Shown here: positions 1 through 12,500 of the stretch, piece after piece
Layout of the letters: every line of letters starts with the position of its first letter
How positions within the stretch are numbered: the first letter of the stretch is position 1
DNA from: Siderastrea siderea
Taxonomy: Eukaryota > Cnidaria > Anthozoa > Scleractinia > Rhizangiidae
Length of the DNA stretch: 64,000 nt
Reading direction: 5' to 3'
NCBI GenBank assembly: GCA_964030785.1
Contig: OZ034969.1
Coordinates: 44,243,201-44,307,200 of the forward strand
Program-made: the position numbers and the translations under genes
Notes under the pieces: generated by a model
The model's database searches: none
What the model was told of the DNA's origin: nothing
The model's input: the letters and a program-made list of their open reading frames with translations, nothing else

Positions 1-330
1 ACATCTTTGGACACTTTTTGATCAGTGACTAGAAGCTCGAATACAGCTCTAATATTCAGAAGTAGGTGGTGCATTATAACAACGGCGTACGGTTAGTCGA
101 AACGCATAACCAGCCATCAGTAGATGTAAGCTTCAATGTTTTCATAGCTATGGCTTAGATTATTGAACATTTTAAAGTTGTTATTGAGACAAATGTGAAA
201 GATTTTCGGCCATACAAGCATTGAAGTCCACAGTTTATACCCATTACTGGAGAAATCAAAGTTAGGCGCTAAATTAAAGGTTAATCTTCGAGCAACACGA
301 ATTTTCTCTTTTCCTCCGTCTTAAACACAG

Positions 331-564
331 ATAAACCAACCATAAAGAGTCCAGTTCGAGTTTGGAAAGTAGTCCCAGGTCATTTCGTATGGTTCACAGC
401 CGAAGGAATCCCTCCCATCAACATGTCATTGTTCAGGTCTTCTACACTCCTAGCTAGCGGGATTGGAATGGTAGCAAGCAAAATAAGCGACGAGGGCAAC
501 TACACGTGCGTGGCTAGGAATGAAGCTGGTACTGACTCAAAAGAATTTTCAGTTCATTTAACAG
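331..564 (+). CDS. Ig-domain exon lacking the first canonical cysteine
   Basis: A 78-codon, phase 1-1 exon between an acceptor (cttaaacacag) and a donor (ACAG|GTAAGA). It reads as an I-set Ig domain, with a TAEGIPPIN region and SDEGNYTCVARNEAGT. At the B-strand position where Ig domains carry the first disulfide cysteine the codon is TGG (Trp, 390-392), one base from TGT or TGC. The F-strand Cys is present. Seen in the sequence; the loss of the disulfide is an inference. Confidence 0.75.
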
Positions 565-3500
565 GTAAGATAATAGTTTTACCTAGAATATGAATCGTAC
601 AGTAGTGTTTTAACAGTAAATTAAAATGTTAATCCTCCATACAAAGCCAAATTGGTAAAACACTTTTCTTTTAACATGCAGGCTAAATTGTTCAGAGAGT
701 AGTACCACTGAGGCGTTCCGCGGTTATGTTTCTCTTTTGTTGGGTATTTATTTTAAGGTCGTCCTAATTTCGATGAGATTTGATAGATTCCATGCCGATG
801 AGATATGTGAAGTGTACACGTGCTAGGCTGTTGTGCGGTTTACCACGTCTAAGCTTAGTGTAGCAACTTTAAGATTACTCCAATAATGCTACTCTGCACA
901 AAAAAACAATGAGCGTTAAGAGTAGGAAATATATATGTGATCATCGGCCAAATTTACTTGCTACGAGGAACATAGCACTCGATATTACCAAGGAAGGATT
1001 GACAAGCAAACGTGCATGCAAAATGAAATTTTTGGCGTTTGAGTACCTACGAACAAGCCTGAAAATAAATCTTTCTGCGAAACGAAAGAAGCAGGGCTTG
1101 GAGCTGGTGAAAGATGATGGATCATGGGTAATACTCCCGGGTTGTTAAGCGTTGGTTAGCACATAAGACATCACTGTTTATCGCCTCGTAGGATTGGCTG
1201 CTAACTGCTAGAGTTTGGGCCATAGCTCCTACCCAGATTTCCTGCAATTTCCCCCCCTCCCGGTCTCTTTTACATTGCAGGTTTTTTTCTGGCCTCCATC
1301 CAACCACAATGTTTTGTACGTGGTTGCTTAGCTATGTTCACATGTTTCACTGTCAAGGTGTTGACGATTACTAGATATACATATCTTTGCAAGTAATTAC
1401 TCAATTAACTGTGTATATAACCCTGGTGCTGGGCCGAAACCTGCAAAATTAACCTAAGGGAATATGTGTTGTCTGCTGCAGGTAAAGCTGAAATACGGGA
1501 TTAAAACTAGGACTGTACCAAATATCTGCCATGTCTGAGGTCTCTTAATTTCTTAGCACTGCATCAAGTGCCGTTAAGTTATAATAGCCCAATTTCGATA
1601 GATTAAAATTCAACTTAGAATAGACATCACTACGAAGCTCAGGGGAATAATATAAGGATTTACATGGGTTCATTCCCCTAAGCCTCGAAATGGTGCCTAT
1701 TGTTTAAGACTGAACGGTAATATATCGAAATTGGGCTGTTGGAGGTCGTTTCTACCAGGAAAACTCAGCTCAAATCCACGATGTCTCTTTTAACCCTATT
1801 TGTGGCAGGTTATTTTCCAATTGAATATTGCAGACTGTGGACTTTCATGTCAAAGCTATTGTGCGATTAATGAAGGACAAGTTGAAAATACCTATGACTG
1901 CAGTAAGGCTGATTTAGCAACTGATATATTAAAATGCCTTCCGGCGACGGCTACGAATTTGTAAGTGTTCTGCACGTTTTAACGTTTTATTACTTATCAT
2001 GTCACTTGAGTGAAATAATAATACAATAGTAATAACTGACGCAATGCAATTTCCAAAGTCAACCCAATAGTATTAATCACCACAGACTAAGCCTGAAGGG
2101 CTGAAATGAAAGATCGAAACGTCGTACACAATCTCGCAACCTGTTTTGATCCCACTTTACTTTTTTTCGCACTAGGATTCTTAGAGAAGCCAACATAACC
2201 AATCTATCAGTGGAATTATTCCGTCACATGACTGCATTGGAGAAACTGTGAGCCTCCAACATTGACATTCTTTGGGCTCGTCACCTGCATCTTCACCGAG
2301 AAGGAATACATTGCATGACGAGCCCTAGAGACCTGTGCGTTACAGGTTAAAGTTTACTCGGTCTAGTTTTATTTTATTTTAAATTTTAAATTAATTAGTC
2401 ATTTGGACCCGGTTGCATCAAGAAACTCAAGATTAAGTGGGAATTTCTGCAACTGTTCCCTGTTTTCTGGAGGATGTTTTCGCACCGTCATTGTGTTTCC
2501 TATACTCTTTAATCCGCCTTCGGCCGATTTTTCCATAAAAGCGTGCAAGAAACTCCTCCGGCACACAGGTAATGATCGTAGAAATTCCCACTTCATCTTA
2601 AGTTGCTTTATGCAACTGGGCCTTGGATCGGTAATCCTTGTGTAGGTAAAAAGTGGCGGGAGACGAACGGTGTTCAGTAATTCCGAAAGTTCTTTACTGA
2701 ATGGGATACTAGTGCACATCAGGTGCTTGCAGTAATGCCGGTCTTAGCCCTCCCTTATTTGTTTATTTGAATGGAAAGAGGTACTATGGAGAGAAGTACT
2801 TACTTGCATTGAGGATGTCTTAAAAATGTCCAACAAGCCCGGGCAACAAGCTAACTCCATACAATCGTTACAAACATTCTGGGAAACTTGTTTGACGTAT
2901 TCTGGATACACAGAATGCCTTTATTTTAGTTAACAGGAAATCTCCCTTTACTTATGTAACATTTAAAAGACCCCTAACGGTCAACGCGAGGGTATGAAAC
3001 AATTGTTTGTTTCTAAATTATTAAGTATGTGTTTACAAAAGCATTTGCCCTTGTGCTAAAAAGATGCATTTATTTAAATGAACCGTTTGAGTGTCACTAT
3101 TATGTACTGGGCGACTGAGTAGGAGGAGAAAGGGAAAATATTTGACTTGAGGTTCGTGTACTGTGACCGTAAACGATAACTAACACGTTGCGAAGAGAAA
3201 AATTTGTTTAAATTTTATAATGTTGGCCATAGATGTTTCTAGCAGGGTCGTCCGCCCTGTCGCGTACGACCTTAACCTTACAGGGGAGCTATACGGGAGC
3301 TGGGTTTGTAGAGAGTAAGTTTTGTGGGGAAAACATAAACGGGGCAGTATCAGTCATTTGATGACTGCGGTATAGGACATACTGACTATTTCTTGATCCT
3401 TTTTTTTTCTTTAGCGATCTTAGTAATAATGCAGTAATTCAACTGCCGGAGCAATTGTTCGCCGATTTGTCAAACCTGCGAAAGTTGTAAGTTTGTTGGG

Positions 3501-6500
3501 AGGTTATAAGTTTGTATATTATTCAGGGTAGTATCAATAAATCAACCATTTTTTATCGTACCATTTTTATTGGAATCAGTTTGCTATGGAGAGTTCAGTC
3601 TGTGGGACTTACAGGGGAATCTATATAGAAGCTAGTCAGTTCGTATTGTTATAACATTGCATTGGGGTCCATTGCAAGCCACTTACTGATGGCCTTACAG
3701 AGATATGTAATTGTCCATGCAGATGCTCGATTTTGCTTTTGCGTTAGCAGAAAAGGATTGATCATGTTAAAAAAGATACACACTATGGAATACGTGCTAC
3801 AGACAATATTACAGTTATGTTCCTGCAATATTTTCTGATGAAAGAAGGCCCATTTTACAGCGGTCAAACACAAAAAAAGAAACGTCACTTACAGTTTTTC
3901 AGATAGATAGATAGATAGATAGCTTTAGATAGCTTTATTAACAAGTAAAATCAGTGCAGTCCCCGGGCCGGCTGAACTGGACCTACTTTACGGCGTAAAT
4001 ATTTAAAATATGTATAAATATATGACACTACTATAAAAAAGGATTAAAATACAACCTATAATGTAATACAAAAAGGGAAATATTAAAAATACTAATAATT
4101 AAAACTGTGTTCCATAATAAAAGTGTTTTTTAAACCTATTTGTCCTACAATTCGGTAGTTTGAAGCATCCCTGCCTTCGGGTGCAGTAGGTGGACCCGTT
4201 GACTCGCGGCAGCAGTTCATGAAGCTTATGGCCTTGATCCCTTACAATTTGATCAATTCATAGCCCTGAAACTGGAATCTGTTGAAACATTTACGAGGGT
4301 AAAGTTCGTAAATTTCTTTGTTCACAAAAATACATAAATTATTAATTACAAGAGTTATTAATACTAAATAGTCATAAATGAAGATTCGGTTCCGCCCGCA
4401 AATAGCAGAAGCTAATCGAGGCGGGCGGAGCTACAATAGGTACAGCAGTCCGTGGAACATGACTCAAAAATGCCCGGGTAAAACCGAAAACTTGTGGTTG
4501 GCAGTTACTTGATTTGGAACATCCACTCAAAATAAAAAGTGGCGTTAAGTTTTGCGGTTAAAGCGTCCACATTTGTCATCTTTCTCCTTGCACTGAATTA
4601 TCGCGAGAATTGCGCACGTAGAATTGACCGCTGTGAGGAGCGTAATTCATACAATCCCATGGTCGCTCTAAACGTTCTTTCGTAAAATATAAAAAAACTT
4701 CTGATACATGGGAAAGTACTGCTCAGTAACTTTCATTTGAATGGTAGTACTTCAGGATTTTATCCGCACACTCTACGGTTAAAACACCTTGTACTGCATA
4801 ATAAAGACTACCGCAGGAGAGTACTGTTTAGTAGCTCACATTTGAATGTTTACACGTCAAGATTTCAACCATCGACTTAAAAGTTAGAACTACCTTGCAC
4901 AGCACAATATAATCGTAGTGATGGGCAAGTTTATTCGGTGTTTACACTTGAGGACATTACTCTAATAAGCTGAAAATGTTTAATTTTTCGCCGGAACCTT
5001 GGATCCAATGAAATTCAATACGTTGCCTCAAGGATCTCCAATCTACTGAATTTGGTGTTTTTGTAGGTTTCTCTTAGTATACGTTATGCTGACGTTTTGT
5101 TAGGAATGACGCTGTTTTATTTTATTTTTTTTATTTTTCAGTCCATTCAAGAATCCTATTTACTTTAATTTATAATTTCCCCTTTCTATGTACGAACATA
5201 AAATGTTTTTGCATTGTAAAAATAAGGAGCTAATTTCAAAGTGGCACATTTCCATGAAATAAGGCCCTCGACCAACGAAAACGAAAAAGACAACCGACAA
5301 ACGTGCTCTGTGGGGATCTTTAGGATCTTTTTTTGTAAGGGAAAGAAAGAAAAACAACAACAACAACTAAAACAACTAAAAAACAAAACAAAACGAAAAC
5401 AACTGAGTCATTGCATTATGGTAAGTTGAACTTGGTCCATTTTTTAACTGTGCAACATGGCTAGTCTATTCGAGTTTCATTTTACCTTTGAAAAAAGCAA
5501 GTATGTCCTCGAACAAGGATTTCTTGCCTTCAAGCTCTCCAATGTCTTCTATATGCCCCATCGAGATTGAAGCAATCCTTTCCTTTTCATGATGAACTGT
5601 TACAAGTCTTCATTCCAGGAATGTATTACAATTATCGTATTGATAATCGAGCGTACGAGGAACCAGCCGCCATGAAAAGAAAAACCAAGAAAAGATTGCA
5701 TTCCGCCTCCCCCGGTCGGGTTGTCTTGGGACTCCCCTCACCCTCCCCCGGGGTCTGTACAGACGGACGGACGGACGGACGTCCGCTGACGTCTGAACCA
5801 AAATTTTTCGGATCAACGGGTTACCAAATTTGCTTACCCATGGTGCTCCGCGAGCTCCGCTAAAAACCATCAGGAGTAAAATGTTATTGGAGCGAAGTGT
5901 GTTTCCAGTGGTTACATAGTGTATAGCTTGTCACACCTGTACAGTTGTTAAGCACTATAGTATTCCGGCTTGAAGAAAATTTGGTTATTTCCGTTTACGC
6001 ATTAACTCCCATGCACAGGAGCAAAAATTTTCTTTGACGATCCATCTACGCGAGCAAATTTGACATTTGACAAATTCGTCTTTAACGAATGAAAACTGTA
6101 GTGCCAGTTTTCGGGTGTCATACGAAAATTTGACAAATTTTATCATCTTGTCGAGCAAATAACATTTGTGATAAGAAATTTGTGAAAGAAAATTTGCTTG
6201 TGTGCATGGGGCTTTTCTTGATGTCAGGTTTTAAGCGCACAGGGGGAAGATTTCCGAGAGAGAAAAGAGAGAGAATAACTTTATTAATTTTTAATCAGGG
6301 TAGCTCTTTCAGCATTCACAGAAAAAGTAAAAAATGTTATCAATAGAGGCCCTAAATTAAAAACATATACATACACGCACACGGATATGTAATTGGGGAA
6401 AGAAGAAAATTGACAAAGTGATAGTCATTTAAGAGATAAGGATCATAGACAGTAGCAAACCCTTCCAATTCTTTGGGTTCGTTTACAGATATTACGCGCA

Positions 6501-9500
6501 GATGTGTGATTTTGGGAAGCAAAGGGAAAACAATAGCAGGCATCGTTTATTGTTTATATTGCCCACCTTCTCCACTCTAATGAGCATTGCAGCCCGTTCA
6601 ACCAAACCAACGAGCTCTTCCTGAGTGTCTATGAATAATAACAAGCAACATGACAGACCTTAGACTTCCCTTTAACTCTAAATAAATATCAATGTCGCGA
6701 AAAAATGACCATTCTGGGCGATCTGTTTCCTTGACGGGAATTTGGGTGTAATGAAAATAAAAATCCCCTTCCCTGAGATGCTATCCAATCTACCAAAGTT
6801 AGAGTTCTTTTACCTCTTTTACTGAATAAATTAAGGTGACGGTTTATGTGTAAAAGAAATTGTGGTTATCTTAGCAACTCTAAAATTTTCAAAGAAGAAA
6901 TTAGCTTACAGAGATCGGCAGAGCTCTCGAAGCCGTGACCCTCGCGTTTTGCATTTTGTTGTCTCGTATCCAGTGACGGCGTCTGGTTCTCTTGCAGAAA
7001 TTTGGGATCTAATGAAATCATGCAACTATCCAAAGGAGTATTCACCAAGTTAATAGAGCGATTTTCCTCGGACCGTGAAACAGTTACTGTACAAGTATAT
7101 ACTGTTAAGCCAAATTAGTTGCTGCTAGTCAAGGGACGGCTGAGGTCTATTAGCTTCTATTCCCAAAAGGAGATTAGTCTAAATCAAAACACAAGAAAAA
7201 CAACACAAAATGGACAAGCACAAATAGACAGTGAACATGTGGTTTATTTTTCCTTTATTACTGATTCTCGAGTCATGTTACGACAGCGGAAATGCACATG
7301 TATATGATACTTGTTGCGACGTTAATTTTTACCACCTCGTGTAATTTTTTGGGAAAATTCCTCCACAGAAGTTACAAAAACTGCCTTGTTGGTCAGTGGA
7401 AATACTTTTAAAGCAGTAAGGGCACTCACGCGGGTTTACATGCTGCATGGTCGAGAGTTGTTGCGAATATCTATTCTCTTCCATACTTTTGAAAACATTT
7501 ACATTTGTTGCACTTTTCTCTGGCTTATGAAAAGAATATAAATTAAAATTAGCTTTCGCTGCATCGTTTTCTTCGACGGTCTTGATAATATCTCTCAATG
7601 CTGCTGTTTCAACTGGCATGCTCGCCAGTTGCTTGATTCTTTCTGCGGACTTTGCCGTGGTGGTTTCGGTGAAGCATTTCTCGTCATCGTCTGGGCCTGT
7701 AAGGTCGATGATTCTTAGATTCTCCGCTTCACCTGCTGCATCGTGAGTGTGCTCAACTTCCGGATCGTTAGACGAGTCCAAGATTTCTTGAACGACTGCA
7801 TCCATATCCCCTTGTGCTCGAGCAAGAAGGGAGGCTAATTTTACCTCATTTGCGAATGGCAAGACCTTTTTCAAGTTTTCCAACTTCTGAGTAAAGTGCT
7901 GCTGAGTCGGAACAACTGGCGAAGGGGACGGATGTGCTTGAGCCGTTGGGGAGAAAGTAGTGACTGTCGCAGTGCTTGACGCGCCGAGGTGTCTCTCTCG
8001 TCTGGGCTGTCTTTGGTGCAACTGAATTGCCGTTTTTAACACGGTCACCGGTTGACGTCTTTCACTGTGGCGGCGATTTCTTGTGAATACGAATTAATGC
8101 TGTTGTATAGGTGCCGGTGTTTCTCAAGCTGCTCCTGTTGTTTAGCTGAAATTGTAATTAAATTACAATATTTTTCAATTTTATACTAGGGAAATAGGTC
8201 TAATCTTACACAGACAATATTAAAACTATTTTGAACACAGACAAGTATGCAAATAAAAATAGGCTGGGCTATAGCCTATTTACATGCCGTTTACTCATAT
8301 CTTTTACTGAGGGAACACTGGGGGTCTCCAAAACCGTGCCGTAAAACCGCAAGATATCCTCTCAAATACCGATAGCCTAACCTGCGATCAGGCCAAATTT
8401 TCACGCTCCTTACATTCTCTTACGGGATTTTTCGCGCGACCACAAAAAGACAGAGAGTAAATGAGAGCGCGAAATAATTCGCCTGATCGCAGGTTACCGA
8501 AAACCGCACTGAAACTTGCGCAAAATTCCTTCTCTTACTAACATTGTAAGGAGAGTTCCCTCACCGAAATACCGTACAAAATTAGACATTTTACCGAACG
8601 CACCTGCTCAAAATGCTAAAATAACGCGTACCGTCGTACTGGATGAAACCGCAATCCCGCAGTTGTGAATCGAAAATACCGTAAAACCGTAAGAAAAATC
8701 GCTCAGAACCGTAATCCCGCAAACCCCAATGTACCCCTCCGTTACAAAGCTTGAATTTGTATCGGTACCGGAGTAAAATAGTGACGAGGTCCTCTAGAAG
8801 ATCAAAATTCCCCTTGAAATACTCAACGCCTTAATTTTAAGTCGGGATAGTTAGTCGTTGTAAACATGTTTACCTTTCCTTTGTTCTGACTTTGGCTTGC
8901 TTTTCTCCACTGCCTTCTTTGCTGCTTCAAAATTTGCCACCTTCAGAGGAAACATAGGTTCACTATCCAGTTGAGCGGTCATTTCTGGAAACCGTACAGC
9001 TTGGTGGTCTTCTGGTTTCTTTGCTGTGCAGGACTGCGTCAGGTTAGTGCGCCAGCGTTTTCCCTTGTCCTCATTCGAATGACGATCTGTCATTCGAAGT
9101 GCGAGGAGGTGCTCGTTACTTGCACATTTAGGGCAGGAACAGTTTGCATAAGGACAATTTCTTTTATGTCCTTTTAGCAGCTCGACTTGGCCGTGTAAGC
9201 GGCATTTACCACATGTCCTCCCCGACATACTAAAGCAAATATGTGTGGTACACACGGTGCGACTGAATACAAACTGTTCAAAATCCCCAATGTGTAATCT
9301 TCACAATAAATTTTTTTTGCATCTACGATATGTTGCACGTGCAACACAAGTTTCATTGTCTTTTTTAATTGCCTCCAGCTCCCTCCATTGTTTGCTCTAT
9401 ACATTCACAAATACATTCGAGTATTTGTTTTTATATGATTCAAAACATGACATTTAATTTTTAGAATGTCGTGGCGTATAAACCAGAACCACGGTTGCTA

Positions 9501-12500
9501 CCGTTTTGGAAGTTCTTACCCGACACAAAAAAGACTTCAGATCATTGTGACGTTTTTGGAAACGTTGTCCATAGCTAACACGTCAAGAATTTGTCGGGTT
9601 TCCTACAAAGGGCAACATTGATACCTTCGGTATGCAATAATGTGCGTCCAAGACAAATGACATGGTGGAAGGCAGCATATCTTGAAGCTCTTGTCAGAAT
9701 GTACCCCACTCTCTACCTTCGTGAGCTGCAACAGATACTTGCGAGCGATTTCCGTCTGGCTCCCGGCGATGTTCCATCTATAGCATCAATAGCGAAACTG
9801 TTCATAAGGCTCCGCATCACTCGAAAGAAATGCATTCACGTGGCTCAGGAAAGGATGACACCCTACAATCTCCATTGTCGTCAACTTTTTTTTCAATGGC
9901 GAAGGACTGTTGACCCAGCTAAAGTTTATTTTTTCGACGAGACACACTTTAATTGCGAGACTGATGAGAGTGAATATGGAAGGACAGACTCAGGATTTGC
10001 ATGTCCGGTCCTTCGTCAGAAAAGCAGAGCACGAGCTGGAAAGTTTTCCACTCTAGGTGTTTGTGGATTTAACGAGGGAGTCTTGCAGGCAATTCCAGTT
10101 GAAGGAAATTTCACAGCAGATCTAATAACTGATGTAATAGAGAACCAAGTGCTGCCACTCTTGCCCGCGAACAGTTATTTGGTGGCTGATAATGCAAGTG
10201 TACATAATGAAATCGTATTATGCAGAATTTTAGCTAGAAAGAACATTACTCTTGTTAAACTGCCAGGCTATAGTTATGATTTAAATCCCATCGAAATGGT
10301 CTTTGGACAAGCAAAAGCTATTGCTCGTTTCACCCCTGGTTTCTTGAAAGAAAATACCATGTTGGCAATTGTGAGCGCATTTGAACAAATCAGCCCTTTA
10401 AACGTAAGACACTTTTACCAACGATCTTGGAGAGTGCTTCTGTAGAATAAAGTGTCGAAAGCAATGAACTCAAGCAAGCTGGACCAGTGATTATTTTATT
10501 AACGTAATCCTGAACAGTTCTGAATTACAATAAACTTGTGAGTTTTTAGACAAAAGGGTTTGTTGTCATGAATAGACCTAGTCATTAGACCTATTGATAG
10601 ACTGTAGTCTGATCTAAAGATTAGACTAGACTAATACACTTTAATAGATACTATTATACACTAACTACTAGAAACTGTTTCATGGTCCGACGAAAATCGC
10701 TCTAAAGCTACGTCGATTGTACGTATGATATCATAATAACTTTGGTGGAAGTAGTCCTTCTTCATTAGCTATTTCTTCATAGCATTGCCAAACTGTACCC
10801 TTTTATTTGGGCCTTAGGTTGTGGTAATTGTTCTTTTCATGACATCATTTCCCTATATTAGCGGCGACTTATTTTGTTTTTGGAGGTCGTCTGCACGGTA
10901 ATAAAAAAGGAGTAAACTCGAAATGAGGCAAGTGTTTGATCGGTGACAACACTAAGGTCTTTACAGTTAATTTTAATTGGATGCTGTTCTATTGCAGGTT
11001 TTTCCTCAGCAATTTATTAGGTTTGCCTAATAAATTTGCCAGTGCGGAGGAAAGTTTCTTGTATAAGGAAAGAACACGACACCCAAACGGGTTGACAGTT
11101 TTCGAACGCGAAACATATCACGAGACAATGAATGCGTACATATTGTTTGGTTACTTTCGCTTTTTTGAAACGCGGACTTGGAGTTAGTAGTTATTGAACA
11201 GGCAAATTGGTTTGTTGCTGAACAAACACGAATCCCTCATAAAAAGCAAACTATTGTTTCTATTGGTTTACTCGGAAACAAAGAACTCGGCTCTCATGAG
11301 CAGCGGAGAGCTTGCTCAGTCGAGCACTGGCAGACCCCTGTCAACGACACCATTATAATGAAGCTGGGAGGGTCTGGGGAGCACACTAACAAGTGCAAGG
11401 AAAACACTCTGCTTTTCAGCTGTCTAATAATTTGTAAGAAACCTTGTGCAAAGACGGGCCTTTACATGCTGCAGTTAATTTGTGAGCCATTAGATTCAAA
11501 AGCTACTGAATTCGTACATAATACAAATACATAATCGCAGTTATTAACGCAACTTATGCAGTTGTGAAAAGAAAGCCTAAAAAAATCAGGCTTGCCGGGA
11601 TTCGAACCCTGACCTCTGCGATACCGGTGCAGCGCTCTAACCAATTGAGCTAACAAGCCAACTGGGAGCTGGTCATTAAATTAATATACCCGGGAAAGAT
11701 GAAGATGAAATTATGAATATATGAAATTCATATATTTGAACTGCGGAATGAAGAAATAAATGTACAGAGACTCTAAAGAAGATCCTCGCAGGATCAGGCT
11801 TTCTTTTCGCAACTGCATAAGTTGCGTTAATAACTGCGAGGATCTTCTTTACATTTATTTCTTCATTCCGCAGTTCAAATATATGAATTTCATATATTCA
11901 TAATTCCAATACAAATACATATAGCAAAAATAAAAACCCGGTGGAACTTCAAACCAAACCGTATTTGCTAAAAGTAACCTCTGAATTATCCTACAGAACT
12001 CGTATTTTCAGTAAATTGAAATACAAAAACATTTACTTGGGAACCTGGGCCTAGTTGCATAAAGCAACTTAAGATTAAGTGGGAATTTCTGCAACTATTC
12101 CTTGTGCTCCGAAGGATTTTCTTGCGCGCTATTATGGAGAAATCGGCCGAAGGCGGATTAAAGAGTATAGGAAACAATGACGGTGCGAAAAAATCCTCCG
12201 GAAAATAGTGAATAATTTCAGAAATTCCCGCTTAATCTTAAGTTTCTAGGTGCAACCAGGCCCTGCTGTCTATTATTAAGTAGTTCTTGCAGTTGCAATT
12301 GATGTTCAAGCGTCTGGTCTGTTTCTGAAAGTTTTCCCTTTATGGATCTATCATTCCGCTTTGGTCTTTGCAAACTTGTTGAGGTTTTAGTAGTCAAAAT
12401 CCTAAGGGAGTTTCTTGACATAGACCATATTTTACATAACACTGTTCGAGTCCTGACCGAGTCATTTGGATTTTGAATCGATCAACTGAATAGAATTTTC

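Noticed and set aside
2399..2719. 106-codon - strand open frame
   Set aside because: Lies over the miniature element copy at 2407-2630; no domain, and the other copy does not keep the frame.
11589..11659. Functional tRNA-Thr gene
   Set aside because: Lacks U33, has mismatches in two stems and sits in an inverted-repeat element; kept only as tRNA-like.
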